A DNA stretch of 64,000 bases from JAKAAZ01 sp963817855 (GTDB taxonomy: Bacteria > Acidobacteriota > Terriglobia > Terriglobales > Acidobacteriaceae): assembly GCA_963817855.1 (NCBI GenBank), contig CAWFQA010000002.1:930001-994000 (forward strand), given 5' to 3'. The translations under genes were made by a program, and so were the position numbers. Below the pieces are notes generated by a model that worked only from the letters and a program-made list of their open reading frames with translations, was not told the origin of the DNA and ran no database searches. Below, one piece after another: positions 19,673 to 29,100 of the stretch (position 1 is the first letter of the stretch; each line of letters opens with the position of its first letter).

Positions 19673-20815
19673 ATGAACCATCCGGTGGATGCAATCGTCA
19701 TTGGACTGGGCGGCATGGGCGCGTCCACGGCCTATCATCTCGCCGCACGCGGAGCGAAGGTCATCGGGTTGGACCAATTCGGACCTGGGCACAGTCATGG
19801 ATCGTCGCATGGCGCATCTCGTATTATCCGACAGGCATATTACGAGCACCCCAGCTATGTCCCGCTGCTGCTGCGCGCCTATGAATTGTGGCGGAAGTTG
19901 GAACATGACTCGGGCGACAACAATTTGCTGCAAATCACCGGCGGCCTCTATTTCGGCGCGCCAGATAGTAGTGCAGTAAGCGGTAGCCTGCAAAGCGCGG
20001 TTCAATACAATCTTCCTCACGAGCTACTCGACTCAGCCGAGATTCGTCGCCGCTTTCCAATATTTCGGCCGCGCGCAGATGATGTTGCGGTGTGGGAGCA
20101 TAATGCCGGATTTGTACGTCCTGAGCGGGCCATACAAGCGTGTTTACAGCAGGCGACCCACCATGGGGGAATACTCAAATTCAATGAGCCCGCATCCGGG
20201 TGGGAAGTGACAGCCACGGGAAATGTGCGTGTCACCACCAACAACGGTGTCTATGAATCGTCGAAATTAATCCTGACCCCTGGGGCCTGGGCACCAGATA
20301 TTTTCTCTGACCTCAACTTGCCCCTAGTGGTGCAGCGGCACGTGATGGCTTGGTTCAACCCGGTCGGGGGCGTCGGTCCATTTATGCCCGACAAACTTCC
20401 GATCTATCTTTGGGAAAATAATCCTGATTCCATCTTTTACGGCTTCCCCGCGATCGACGGCCCTAAAGGTGGAGCGAAAATCGCCATGCACACCGGCGGC
20501 AATCTTTGCACTCCGCAGTCGATTGACAGAGAAATCAGCCCAAGCGACGAGAATGACCTTAGGGACATGATCGCCCTGCGATTGCCGGCGCTCGATGGCC
20601 CGCTGCTCAGCGCCTCCACTTGTATGTATACGATGACGCCGGATCAGCACTTCATTGTCGGACTTCATCCCAGGCACCCTCAAGTGGCGATTGCCTGCGG
20701 ATTCTCTGGACATGGATTCAAATTTACACCTGTAATCGGCGAAATTCTGGCTGACTTGGTGCTGACAGGAGGGACCCCTCATCCAGTTGAATTTCTTTCA
20801 CCGCACCGCTTTTGA
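19673..20815 (+). CDS. solA: FAD-dependent monomeric sarcosine oxidase / N-methyltryptophan oxidase-like
   Basis: 380 residues, full length for the MSOX/MTOX family. Dinucleotide-binding IGLGGMGASTAYHLA at about 9-23, then GLDQFGPGHSHGSSHG, SRIIRQAYYEHP, LTPGAWAP, and near the C-terminus CMYTMTPDQHF, where the Cys is the usual covalent FAD attachment site, followed by CGFSGHGFKFTP. It oxidises N-methylated amino acids, giving formaldehyde and H2O2 in known members. It diverges from the two broken oxidoreductase genes; the true substrate is unknown. Confidence 0.85.
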   Translation: MNHPVDAIVIGLGGMGASTAYHLAARGAKVIGLDQFGPGHSHGSSHGASRIIRQAYYEHPSYVPLLLRAYELWRKLEHDSGDNNLLQITGGLYFGAPDSSAVSGSLQSAVQYNLPHELLDSAEIRRRFPIFRPRADDVAVWEHNAGFVRPERAIQACLQQATHHGGILKFNEPASGWEVTATGNVRVTTNNGVYESSKLILTPGAWAPDIFSDLNLPLVVQRHVMAWFNPVGGVGPFMPDKLPIYLWENNPDSIFYGFPAIDGPKGGAKIAMHTGGNLCTPQSIDREISPSDENDLRDMIALRLPALDGPLLSASTCMYTMTPDQHFIVGLHPRHPQVAIACGFSGHGFKFTPVIGEILADLVLTGGTPHPVEFLSPHRF

Positions 20816-20932
20816 AAACAATTTCGCCTTCTTTTGATTTGCACGCGAATAGCAAGAGAATCTCATGAAAGCTGACGCGAGAATCTATATATCTGTCCAC
20901 GAGGCGCGTTTAAAATTTGAGGGCACGACTGC

Positions 20933-21113
20933 GTGATCACGATTCGCGATATTGCAAAGGCAACGGGACTATCCACGGCTACAGTATCCATGATTTTAAA
21001 CCAAGCTGGGCGCAGGATCCCACCATGTGACACAAAGTCTGGTACAGGAGACTGCACACAAACTTGGCTATTTCCCCAACCTCCAGGCGCGTTCGCAGGA
21101 AATTTGCTATTGA
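20933..21113 (+). pseudogene. LacI-family regulator, N-terminal fragment
   Basis: GTG start, then the LacI helix-turn-helix ITIRDIAKATGLSTATVS and MILNQAGR. The frame shifts by one base near 21020 and continues with VTQSLVQETAHKLGYFPNL, then a stop at 21113. The ligand-binding domain (about 270 residues) is absent. A dead transcription factor, possibly once the regulator of the neighbouring sugar genes. Nothing else is seen in 20816-21338. Confidence 0.85.
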
Positions 21114-21338
21114 CCGTATACGGTTCCCCCTAAGGCGACTCTGGAAGAACTTGCTATATTTCGCTGGAACCAAACAATTGTTAGTTCCCTCAAGCCTGGT
21201 ATAGGTCATTACTCTAATAAGCGCGAACGTCTGATCCTACCGCGAGTAAGTTGGCCTAGGCGGCTGGCCTTCGCCGCGGGCGAGGTACACCAGTTATCAA
21301 GACGCTCGCGTTGATTCACAACTCGCATCAATGTTTAC

Positions 21339-23735
21339 CTATTCGCCTATACCGCACGTAGCTGCTTGGTCGACGTCTGCCGGGCGCAGTTGTGGGCTGG
21401 CAATCAGGTCGGATGCGGACGAACAGACGGTAGGTACCGTAGTGAAATCGCCCCATGCCAGCCGATAGTTCCTAACCGGTAAGTTATGGGCCGCAGCGAA
21501 GTGGTTGCGCGCTGCAGCAATCTCGTTCACCCACTCCCCAAATGGAAGAAGTTTCTCGCGATAGACAAGATAGGACATATCCGTTGTTCGATCAGGAAGA
21601 TGATCCTTTACGTCATCCAATTCGTGCAAGAACCGGCGACCATTCGCCTCTTCAACACGCGGGAACCATCGTTCATCCCAGGTTGCCACGGAATTCTTCA
21701 GAACGTGGTTACGCTGCTGCCAGATTAATGTTGCGGTGTCCAGCGCACTGTCAATTTCGCTGAGAGCCACCTTTGGATCTCTTTCTTTCGATCGAGACGC
21801 GGATGCCAGATCGACATCCATGCGATGTATTCCCGCAATCATCGCCAGATTCTGGCGACATAGGTCTGCGATTGTAAGGTAGACCCGAAGGTTATAACGG
21901 TTGAAATCTGCGCGCTGAATATTCTCGTGAAGCAGGCCAAGCAACACTTGGTTCTGCTGCTCAGCTTTCAAGACTAAGGCGATTCTTCGAGAATTATCCT
22001 TCGACCATGTCGACGAATAATCCAGAGCGTTATCCGGCACGGGTGGCAGCGGCAATGTCTGATCATGCGCTGGATGCGGCGGATTGAAGATTGCATACGA
22101 CGATCCCCATATTGGTTTTCGCGCCTTGGATTCCGTCGGGTCCCAGCTGTCATTCCACGATTGCGCTTGATCGCTCATCAACTGATACACGCGATCCATG
22201 TTGACGACTTTCGACCCATAGAAAAGGGAGTAGAACGTACTCGACAATTCCGGAGCGTTTGGCGAACCCGGATGCCAACCCGCATCGACACTCGCGATGT
22301 ATCCCAGCCAAAACGCCTCCGGATTTACGCCCTCATCCGCCCAACCGGCGTCGATCTCACCGATCAGGCTCGTATTCACACGGGACGAGTCGAACGAGAT
22401 CTTTTTCATAATGTCGTCCACCCGGGGCAGACCTGGATTGTCTTCGAACTCATCGTTCGATGCGCCATGAAGGCGATCGCTCTTTGGAAGGATGAAGTAG
22501 TTGGGAAACAGCCTCTCTTCTCCTTCAGTCGACGTAAAAATCATTTGGCGAATGCCGTGCTGATGAAAAGCCTTGTCGTACGCAGGGCCATAGACTTCTC
22601 CATTGATGACATAGGACGGCAGGGAGGCCAAGTCGTTGGGCTTCATGGGGTACTCGCCCCAGAAAATCACATTCCGCCCATGATCGTGCAGGTAGCCACC
22701 CGCCTTGTCGACAAAAGTCGCGAACACCTTTCCTACGGAGCCTAACTGCTTCGCCAAGTCTGCTTCATTGCATTGCGAATTGTGCGCAAGCCCGAGATAA
22801 TATGGCTCGTCCGTCGATAGATAGAAATACTTCACTCCCTTGTTGGCATCGAGCAGGTCTTGATACATGCCTTCCAGCAGCTTATAAGAAGCTGGATTGG
22901 TCGAGCAAATCTCATAGTTACTGTCGGGGTATTCCCGTAGCTTCTGATACTCCGGGTGCTTCAGGATGAATGCAATATGAGCCGGTCCGTCCAAATATGG
23001 AATCAACTGAATGTGATAGCGCAGTCCATAGTTGGTTAGATCCTGCAACTCTGCCGGAGTTAGGGCATAGGGTTCTACAACCGCTGGAGCACTCTTGTAT
23101 TGAAAATGTCCATTGAGCTTGATGACAAAGCCGTTAATTTTATAAAACGCGGCCTGTCGCAGGTCGCGTTTTAACTCGTCCACATGTTCAAGGTGGTGAT
23201 TATCATCCCAATAGAGGTGACGCAACTGCATATCCGGCCAATCGACTATGCTGCCTTCCGGAAACCAAACCGCTCCCATCTCGCGACGCAGTAACTGGAC
23301 AAACGTTTCAACGCCGTAAAACAGCCCGGTTGGGGCGTTGGCTGTAATCGTGACTGCTCCCTTATGCATATCGATTCGATATGCTTGCTCCTCCAATGAC
23401 GTCTTGCTGGAATCTACTGCCGTACCAATCGGCACACTGCCTGGCTGGATGCGCAAGGTGACAGTTCCACTTGCGCCTCTTCCCTCGCCGAGACGAACAT
23501 TAAACCTGCTGGATAAGTCCTCGCGCAATGTGTCTACCGCGACATCATTTCTTGCCACGCTCTTGTCGATTTTCAACTGCCAATCCTGGCTAAATGTCAG
23601 GTCGGAAGTTCCCAGGGAAACCCTTTGTGGCTCGGGAATCACTGTGTAACCACGAGCGAATAACGGCGACACCGTTTGCGCCGATGCCTGCAAACAACAC
23701 ACGCTGGCAATTGCCACGATAACCAAAGCCCTCAT
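21339..23735 (-). CDS. GH20-like beta-N-acetylhexosaminidase, secreted
   Basis: 798 residues; the ATG at 23735 has GAGGAG 6 bp upstream and opens a signal peptide (MRALVIVAIASVCCLQ, cleavage at ASAQ). Residues about 20-150 form a GH20b-type domain (YTVIPEPQRV, YRIDMHKGAVTI, GLFYGVETFVQLL). The catalytic barrel follows (LRHLYWDDN, IQLIPYLDGPAH, FYLSTDEPYY with the Asp-Glu pair). The canonical HxGGDE is changed to YLSTDE, so specificity may differ from chitobiose. The C-terminal 250 residues are helical and unrecognised. Likely releases N-acetylated or related sugars outside the cell. Confidence 0.75.
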   Translation of the reverse strand: MRALVIVAIASVCCLQASAQTVSPLFARGYTVIPEPQRVSLGTSDLTFSQDWQLKIDKSVARNDVAVDTLREDLSSRFNVRLGEGRGASGTVTLRIQPGSVPIGTAVDSSKTSLEEQAYRIDMHKGAVTITANAPTGLFYGVETFVQLLRREMGAVWFPEGSIVDWPDMQLRHLYWDDNHHLEHVDELKRDLRQAAFYKINGFVIKLNGHFQYKSAPAVVEPYALTPAELQDLTNYGLRYHIQLIPYLDGPAHIAFILKHPEYQKLREYPDSNYEICSTNPASYKLLEGMYQDLLDANKGVKYFYLSTDEPYYLGLAHNSQCNEADLAKQLGSVGKVFATFVDKAGGYLHDHGRNVIFWGEYPMKPNDLASLPSYVINGEVYGPAYDKAFHQHGIRQMIFTSTEGEERLFPNYFILPKSDRLHGASNDEFEDNPGLPRVDDIMKKISFDSSRVNTSLIGEIDAGWADEGVNPEAFWLGYIASVDAGWHPGSPNAPELSSTFYSLFYGSKVVNMDRVYQLMSDQAQSWNDSWDPTESKARKPIWGSSYAIFNPPHPAHDQTLPLPPVPDNALDYSSTWSKDNSRRIALVLKAEQQNQVLLGLLHENIQRADFNRYNLRVYLTIADLCRQNLAMIAGIHRMDVDLASASRSKERDPKVALSEIDSALDTATLIWQQRNHVLKNSVATWDERWFPRVEEANGRRFLHELDDVKDHLPDRTTDMSYLVYREKLLPFGEWVNEIAAARNHFAAAHNLPVRNYRLAWGDFTTVPTVCSSASDLIASPQLRPADVDQAATCGIGE

Positions 23736-23996
23736 TTGTATCTCCTCAAGCAACATTGTCAATTATGCGCCAAAGCCGTCTTGACGAATTTGTTATTGCA
23801 ATTTCGATTCCCTGCGACGCAAATCCTGAAGTTATTAGGATAAATACTGCGTCCTGCGGATTGCACCGCACTCTCAAATCTTATTCATCTCTGGCTAATG
23901 GTCGCGATGCACGAATCCAGCTATCGGTCTTCGGTATAGCCCTCCATGTTTTGACCCGTGCGCGGGTCTCGCGCGACCGGCGCCAATCTCTTTCAA

Positions 23997-25463
23997 TCAA
24001 ACGGCGCTCAATCCGGGTCCGGTAAGGTTGGCGGTGTGCAGCTTTCCATTGCGCACCTGGAACAGTCCTGGAAATTTCTTCAGCCACGGCCGATTCGCCG
24101 AAGGAACATATTCGCGCCCGTTCGATTCCAGCGTGTCGATCTTGGCAACGTGCGCGGCGATGCCCGCAGACTGGATAAGCGAGGCGCCGGGACAGGTCAG
24201 GTCCTGTGCCGTCATATACATCTTGAATTCCTGGGCTGCGGCATTCAGCACCATGGACTGGCTCTGACCTTTACACGCTTTCAGCGCCACGCCGGTATAC
24301 CCGATCTGACGCCCGCGCAATAGCGCATCGAAGCCAGTCAGCGATTCGTCCATCACCACAGGCTTCATCTTCGATATGGGAAACAAGTACTGCTGGGGAG
24401 TGGCCACGAGGTCGCGCCGAGTTGGCTGCTCGATGAACGTAATCCGGTCATAGCATCCGGGAGATCCTTTCTTGATCCGTCGAATGAATTCGAGGATGTA
24501 TTCGACATCGGGACACTGCTCATTGAAGTCCAGCGAGTAGTACAACCGCTGCACTCCGCGACGGCTCTCGACCTCGGTCGCGACGCGGTCGATGTGCAGC
24601 ACTCGCGTTGTATCGGCGTCAAGGTCGTTGCCATCGAGTTTGATCTTGAGATGGGTGAGTCCGTCGGCGGTAATCCAACCGCCCAGCGTCTGAGGAAGTC
24701 CGTCATGTAGCTGCTTCTTGACTTCGGTCGCTTCGATCGGATCCTGAGCGCCGACCGAATGATTGCACCACAACCATGGCTGTGGAGCGCGCAGAAGATA
24801 TTCGCTGGGATATTTTCCCTTGAACTCAGGCGTAAGGTAATGTCCCAGGTCGTTCGACATAAACTCGGGACCGTAGGTTTTGTAACAATTCAGCCCTTGA
24901 GCCTTGCCAAAGGCATCATGAATGGCAGCGTCGAAGGGGCTCACTGTGACAATGGTGCACAGCTTTGGGATGGGCTGGTCCAAGTGCGTCGCGCGTGTCA
25001 CGTCGACGGCGGCATTCAGATATTCCGGCTCCAGTGTGTAATTGATGTCGATGGGATGACCCGCTTCGGTATACCCTTCGGTAATTTTGCGGATGCGTTC
25101 GGCGAGCTGCTTCATGGCGTGGAGCGTAATGTCATAGGAAAGTTTCTCCGAAGGAAACGACCATTCGTTCCCCATCGGCATCGAGCCGAATCCATGCGCC
25201 ACATGACCGGAGACAGTCTCTACCGTGCAGTCAACGTTCAACAAGGTGACTTGGTCGACGCTGCGGCCGCCGAATTGATATGGAGTGCGATACGGAAAGT
25301 TCTCGTAGCTGACACGGATTTCCTTGACTCGAATGTCGCTGGGTTTCCGCTTTGAAACGGCGAACAGTGGGGCTGAGGTGAATGGTGAAAGACAGAGCGC
25401 TCCTGCCGGAACAGCCTTGAGAAATCTTCTTCGCGTCATTCGAGAATGCGGCGCCACAATCAT
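23997..25463 (-). CDS. Tat-exported enolase-superfamily enzyme (mandelate racemase-like)
   Basis: About 488 residues from the ATG at 25463; another ATG at 25439 directly precedes the Tat motif TRRRFLK. A hydrophobic stretch follows to about residue 35. Active-site features: LKIKLDG (KxK base), YSLDFNE, FIEQPT and VVMDES as three metal-ligand positions, all present. Members dehydrate or racemise sugar acids. Export to the periplasm is unusual for this superfamily. It follows the TIM-barrel gene closely and precedes the GH20-like gene; action on an aldonic acid or lactone made by the PQQ enzymes is inference. Confidence 0.78.
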   Translation of the reverse strand: MIVAPHSRMTRRRFLKAVPAGALCLSPFTSAPLFAVSKRKPSDIRVKEIRVSYENFPYRTPYQFGGRSVDQVTLLNVDCTVETVSGHVAHGFGSMPMGNEWSFPSEKLSYDITLHAMKQLAERIRKITEGYTEAGHPIDINYTLEPEYLNAAVDVTRATHLDQPIPKLCTIVTVSPFDAAIHDAFGKAQGLNCYKTYGPEFMSNDLGHYLTPEFKGKYPSEYLLRAPQPWLWCNHSVGAQDPIEATEVKKQLHDGLPQTLGGWITADGLTHLKIKLDGNDLDADTTRVLHIDRVATEVESRRGVQRLYYSLDFNEQCPDVEYILEFIRRIKKGSPGCYDRITFIEQPTRRDLVATPQQYLFPISKMKPVVMDESLTGFDALLRGRQIGYTGVALKACKGQSQSMVLNAAAQEFKMYMTAQDLTCPGASLIQSAGIAAHVAKIDTLESNGREYVPSANRPWLKKFPGLFQVRNGKLHTANLTGPGLSAV

Positions 25464-25482
25464 CTCTCCCCGTAGAAAACTT

Positions 25483-26463
25483 CTATGTCGGTTGATAGGC
25501 TTCACGCAGCAGCGATTTCAAATAGTCCAGATTTGTTTTCGCCGAGGCCATCACTTGCGGGATGGTGGCGCGAGACAGGGAGATTCCCTGATCATCGGTA
25601 ACGCCCGGAATTATGAATTCCTGCTGCAGTGAGATCGGTCCGTGAAAGTTCGATTGTGCGAGAGTTTCGAGGAACTCGCGCCATGGCGTAATTCCCTGAC
25701 CCATGGGACACGGCTCAGCATGCCACCTGTGCGGACCACGAGGTTTCCACGTGAAATCCTTGGCGCCCACCATTTTCAACCGCGGGAGTACCAAGTTCGT
25801 CGCCACCTTCCAGCCGTTTTCGCCCAGATCTACCGAAGCGTGACCTAAATCAAAATAAAAGCCGCACCAATGCGGATCGAGCGGCTCGATCGCCGGAGCC
25901 ATGTCCCACAACGCAGCCCCGATGCAGTCCGTGTGGTTGTGATAGCCGATTTGGATTTGATATTTCTCGGCTAGTTCCACCAGTCCGCGAAACTTGCGGC
26001 CAGCACGATTGCGCTCGTCGATGACATTGACGATCTTATAGTGGTAGTAGCCCGGCTTGATGTAGGGAATCTTAAGCTTGCTCGCCGTTTCAAAGATGGG
26101 TTCGGCGGTCGGATCGGCAGCACTGACAAGGGCCGTGCTAATCATTGGAACTTCCATCCCTTCGGCGCGAATCGCCGCGACCGCTTTGGGAAGATCTGTC
26201 GCTGCACGCTCGGGCAGAACATGCCCTTCGGGTCGAACAGTCAAATCAATTCCGCCGAAGCCAGCCTGCTTCGCGTGTCGTGCGAGCTTGCTCCAACCAA
26301 GCTGCGGAACGGGTTTTGAAAACAGGCACAGGGTTCCGCGAAACGGTGCGCGCGGAGCCGCCTCCACTGGTTTTGCAGGCCACGCTGACAGCGCAACTGC
26401 CCCCGCCATTGCAGTTGCTGAGGAAGCTTGCAGAAATTCGCGTCTTGAAAATGCTTTGTTCAT
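25483..26463 (-). CDS. Tat-exported sugar phosphate isomerase/epimerase-like TIM barrel
   Basis: 326 residues. Tat signal SRREFLQASSATAMAGAVAL, cleavage near VEAAP. The body is an AP-endonuclease-2 type barrel: GFGGIDLTVRPEGHV, VPMISTAL, IGYHNHTD, FYFDLGHASVD and MVGAKDFTW, with His/Asp/Glu metal ligands visible. The family isomerises or epimerises free or phosphorylated sugars, or acts on keto-sugars. Its ATG overlaps the stop of the upstream PQQ gene (ATGA). Confidence 0.82.
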   Translation of the reverse strand: MNKAFSRREFLQASSATAMAGAVALSAWPAKPVEAAPRAPFRGTLCLFSKPVPQLGWSKLARHAKQAGFGGIDLTVRPEGHVLPERAATDLPKAVAAIRAEGMEVPMISTALVSAADPTAEPIFETASKLKIPYIKPGYYHYKIVNVIDERNRAGRKFRGLVELAEKYQIQIGYHNHTDCIGAALWDMAPAIEPLDPHWCGFYFDLGHASVDLGENGWKVATNLVLPRLKMVGAKDFTWKPRGPHRWHAEPCPMGQGITPWREFLETLAQSNFHGPISLQQEFIIPGVTDDQGISLSRATIPQVMASAKTNLDYLKSLLREAYQPT

Positions 26464-28835
26464 GGTTTGTTCGTCCTCGATGGTAGAGAAAAGCTGAGGA
26501 GATTCGGTCCGACAATTAGTAAGACATACTGTTTCCCATCCACGGTGTAGGTCATGGGCGAAGCTTTATTTTCTCCGTTGGTCGGGAAGTGCCAGAGTGC
26601 TTTGCCGGTACGGGCATCTGCGGCAACCACATCACCGGTGGGGTCGCCATAGAACAACAGATCGCCCGCAGTTGCCAATATGCCTGCATCCCGCTTACCG
26701 CCTGCAGGACCGAGTTGTAGGATTCTCCAGACGATCTTGCCATCTTCAATATTGATTGCTTCCAGGTATTTCTTCGGAGTTTGCTCGTCCAGATATTTTG
26801 TTCTGTCTGCCGGCATATCTACATCGCATTTTTCCGTCACCATTACGTAATACAAGCGGCTCGCGGGACTGAAAGCCGCCGCATTCCAGTTGGATCCGAC
26901 CGCCGGACAGACAATCCCATGATCGGGCACACGCTGCGGACGACCATTCGGCGCGATCCCGCTGGCCCACGTAACCCGAACCGCCGGCTTGGCGAGCAGC
27001 ACATGTCCATTTGTGCGGTCCAGTACATAAAAGAAGCCGTTCTTGTCGACATGCATCAGCAGCTTTCGCGGCTCTCTGTGATACACCGTATCCACCAGAA
27101 CCAACGGCGCGGTCGCGTCCCAATCGTTCACGTCATGCGGCGTCACCTGATAAAACCACTTGAGCTTTCCATCGGCCGGGTTTAGCGCCAGGATGGAATT
27201 CGTGTACAGATCATCTCCAGGCCGATGTTGTCCGTCGCCATCGGGGTATGGATTGCCGGTGGCCCAGTAGATCGTATCCGTCTCAGGATCGTAGGAACCC
27301 GTGGTCCATGTCGCGCCGCCGCCTGTTTCCGCAGGATGGCCGCCCCAGCTTTCCGCACCCGGCTCTCCCTTCTTTGGAATGACCCAGTGCCGCCAAAGAA
27401 GTTTGCCATCCGAGGCTCGATACGCAGCCAGAAACCCGCGCACGCCCCAATCGCCACCGGCGACGCCACCGATCACCATGTCCTTTACCACCAGCGGCGC
27501 AGCCGTGCCGCCATAATGCATCGGCTTCTCCGGCATCACAGCTTCCCACATTGGCTTTCCGGTCGTGCGATTCAGCGCGAGCATGTGGGCATCGTCCGTC
27601 ACCATGAAGACCCTGTCTCCAAGTATGGCGAGTCCGCGATTCGAGGCCAGTCCCGCATCGCCGACAATACCCGGCGTGCGGCCGCGCTTATATCTCCATA
27701 TCTGCTGGCCGGTTCGAGCGTCGAGCGCATACGCCTGTTGCGGGCCGGTCGCATACAGAATTCCGTCGACAACCAGCGGCGTTGTTTCCAACCCGAAGTA
27801 CTTCATATTTTCGCGGTAATAGGAGGTGTCAGGATAAAACTGCTTCCACAGGGGCACCGTATAGATCCACTGCAATTGCAGCTGCTTCGCGTTCGAAGTA
27901 TTGATCTGCGCCAGCGGGCTATATCGATTTCCGTTCAGGTTGCCGTTGTAGGTAAGCCAATCGCCGGATGCAGGATGAAGGATGTCCTGGAATGAAACTC
28001 CACTTCCGGTAGACGAATACGCAATCGCATTTGTTCCTGGCTCGACGCCAGTCAGCCCGCTGAGATATGCCATCAGATTCTCCAACTCTTCTGGCCTGGC
28101 GTGTACTGGTGGCATGGACGATTTCGGATCCTTGCCTATCGATAAAATCTGACCTTGCAATAGCCGATGAAATTTTCCCTTGTTGTCTTGTAGCGTGATT
28201 TCAAAGTTGCTCTGGCTGCGCGCGAAGCCATGAAGCGTCTGTCCGTTGCGCAATTTCACCGTCACAGATCCATAACCTGGAGTGATGTGGGTGCTTGGAT
28301 TCAGCAAGGCCGCTCGAATTTCCGGCGCTGTCATATTGCTGGCAATGCTCGACAGATCCGGACCGGAGACGGAACCCCTGCCCGCGACCATGTGGCAGCT
28401 GGCGCATTTCCCCTCGCCGAAAAAGTATTGCTCGCCGGCGACACGATCTCCAGGCAGCAAACTTTGGGTCGCAGGAATATTCATCGACGCGATCCAGGAG
28501 GCAAGCGCCTCGAGTTCATCAGAACGAAGATCAAATGCCGGCATACCCGCCGAAGGAATCCCGTTCTTGATCACGTCATGGAGCCATGCCGCCGATTTTC
28601 CGCGAAGATCACTATTTCCGGCCAGCGCCGGACCGTATTCGCCACCCTGCGCCTCGGCACCATGACATAGCGCGCACTGCACCAAATAGATTTTCTTCGC
28701 CTGTACCTGAGAAGCTGCATCGGCAGATGCGCTGATAGCAAACAGCTGCGAAAGACCGAAGGCAAGTCCAGTCGCAACAACAGCCGCGAACTTCTTCAGC
28801 GGCGTTTTTCGAAAGAAAGCTGCCATGTACGCCAT
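26460..28835 (-). CDS. PQQ-dependent dehydrogenase with N-terminal cytochromes c
   Basis: About 791 residues from the ATG at 28835 (28826 also possible); the frame is open further upstream but those codons look non-coding. Signal peptide, then haem sites CALCHG (about 55) and CASCHM (about 150), each in a class I cytochrome-like domain. A PQQ beta-propeller follows from about 270: DWLTYNGNLNGNRYSPL, KQLQLQWIYTVP, RTGQQIWRYKRG, WATGNPYPDG, FYQVTPHDVNDWDATA, MTYTVDGKQYV. It oxidises an alcohol or sugar in the periplasm and passes electrons to its own haems. The cytochrome-first domain order is the reverse of classical quinohaemoprotein alcohol dehydrogenases. Confidence 0.88.
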   Translation of the reverse strand: MAYMAAFFRKTPLKKFAAVVATGLAFGLSQLFAISASADAASQVQAKKIYLVQCALCHGAEAQGGEYGPALAGNSDLRGKSAAWLHDVIKNGIPSAGMPAFDLRSDELEALASWIASMNIPATQSLLPGDRVAGEQYFFGEGKCASCHMVAGRGSVSGPDLSSIASNMTAPEIRAALLNPSTHITPGYGSVTVKLRNGQTLHGFARSQSNFEITLQDNKGKFHRLLQGQILSIGKDPKSSMPPVHARPEELENLMAYLSGLTGVEPGTNAIAYSSTGSGVSFQDILHPASGDWLTYNGNLNGNRYSPLAQINTSNAKQLQLQWIYTVPLWKQFYPDTSYYRENMKYFGLETTPLVVDGILYATGPQQAYALDARTGQQIWRYKRGRTPGIVGDAGLASNRGLAILGDRVFMVTDDAHMLALNRTTGKPMWEAVMPEKPMHYGGTAAPLVVKDMVIGGVAGGDWGVRGFLAAYRASDGKLLWRHWVIPKKGEPGAESWGGHPAETGGGATWTTGSYDPETDTIYWATGNPYPDGDGQHRPGDDLYTNSILALNPADGKLKWFYQVTPHDVNDWDATAPLVLVDTVYHREPRKLLMHVDKNGFFYVLDRTNGHVLLAKPAVRVTWASGIAPNGRPQRVPDHGIVCPAVGSNWNAAAFSPASRLYYVMVTEKCDVDMPADRTKYLDEQTPKKYLEAINIEDGKIVWRILQLGPAGGKRDAGILATAGDLLFYGDPTGDVVAADARTGKALWHFPTNGENKASPMTYTVDGKQYVLLIVGPNLLSFSLPSRTNKP

Positions 28836-28872
28836 CAACTTTCGGACTACTGGGTAGCGACCGATAGAACGT

Positions 28873-29067
28873 TTACTGCGCAATTGCGACTGGCAATCCA
28901 CCGTACGCTCGACTGTGCTGTGCCGCGTCGGTGACGTGGGAGGCATCCGTGCCGATAATTCCCGACAGCAGATCGGACGCCCACGCGGACGATGTGGCAA
29001 CAATCAGCGCCAGAATGAACCAAGCTGACCATCGAGTCCGGTGACAACTTCGTTTGCGAGGCGTCAT
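28873..29067 (-). CDS. Small secreted protein of unknown function
   Basis: 64 residues: basic start TPRKRSCHRTRW, hydrophobic AWFILALIVATSSAWA with a plausible cleavage site, then a short Ser/Ala-rich tail. It lies in the gap between two PQQ genes and in the same direction. No known family; it could be a remnant of a larger gene or a chance frame. The signal-peptide-like start is the only support. Confidence 0.35.
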   Translation of the reverse strand: MTPRKRSCHRTRWSAWFILALIVATSSAWASDLLSGIIGTDASHVTDAAQHSRAYGGLPVAIAQ

Positions 29068-29100
29068 CGGACTGGACCCTCCATCCGCGTAGCTTGCAAA

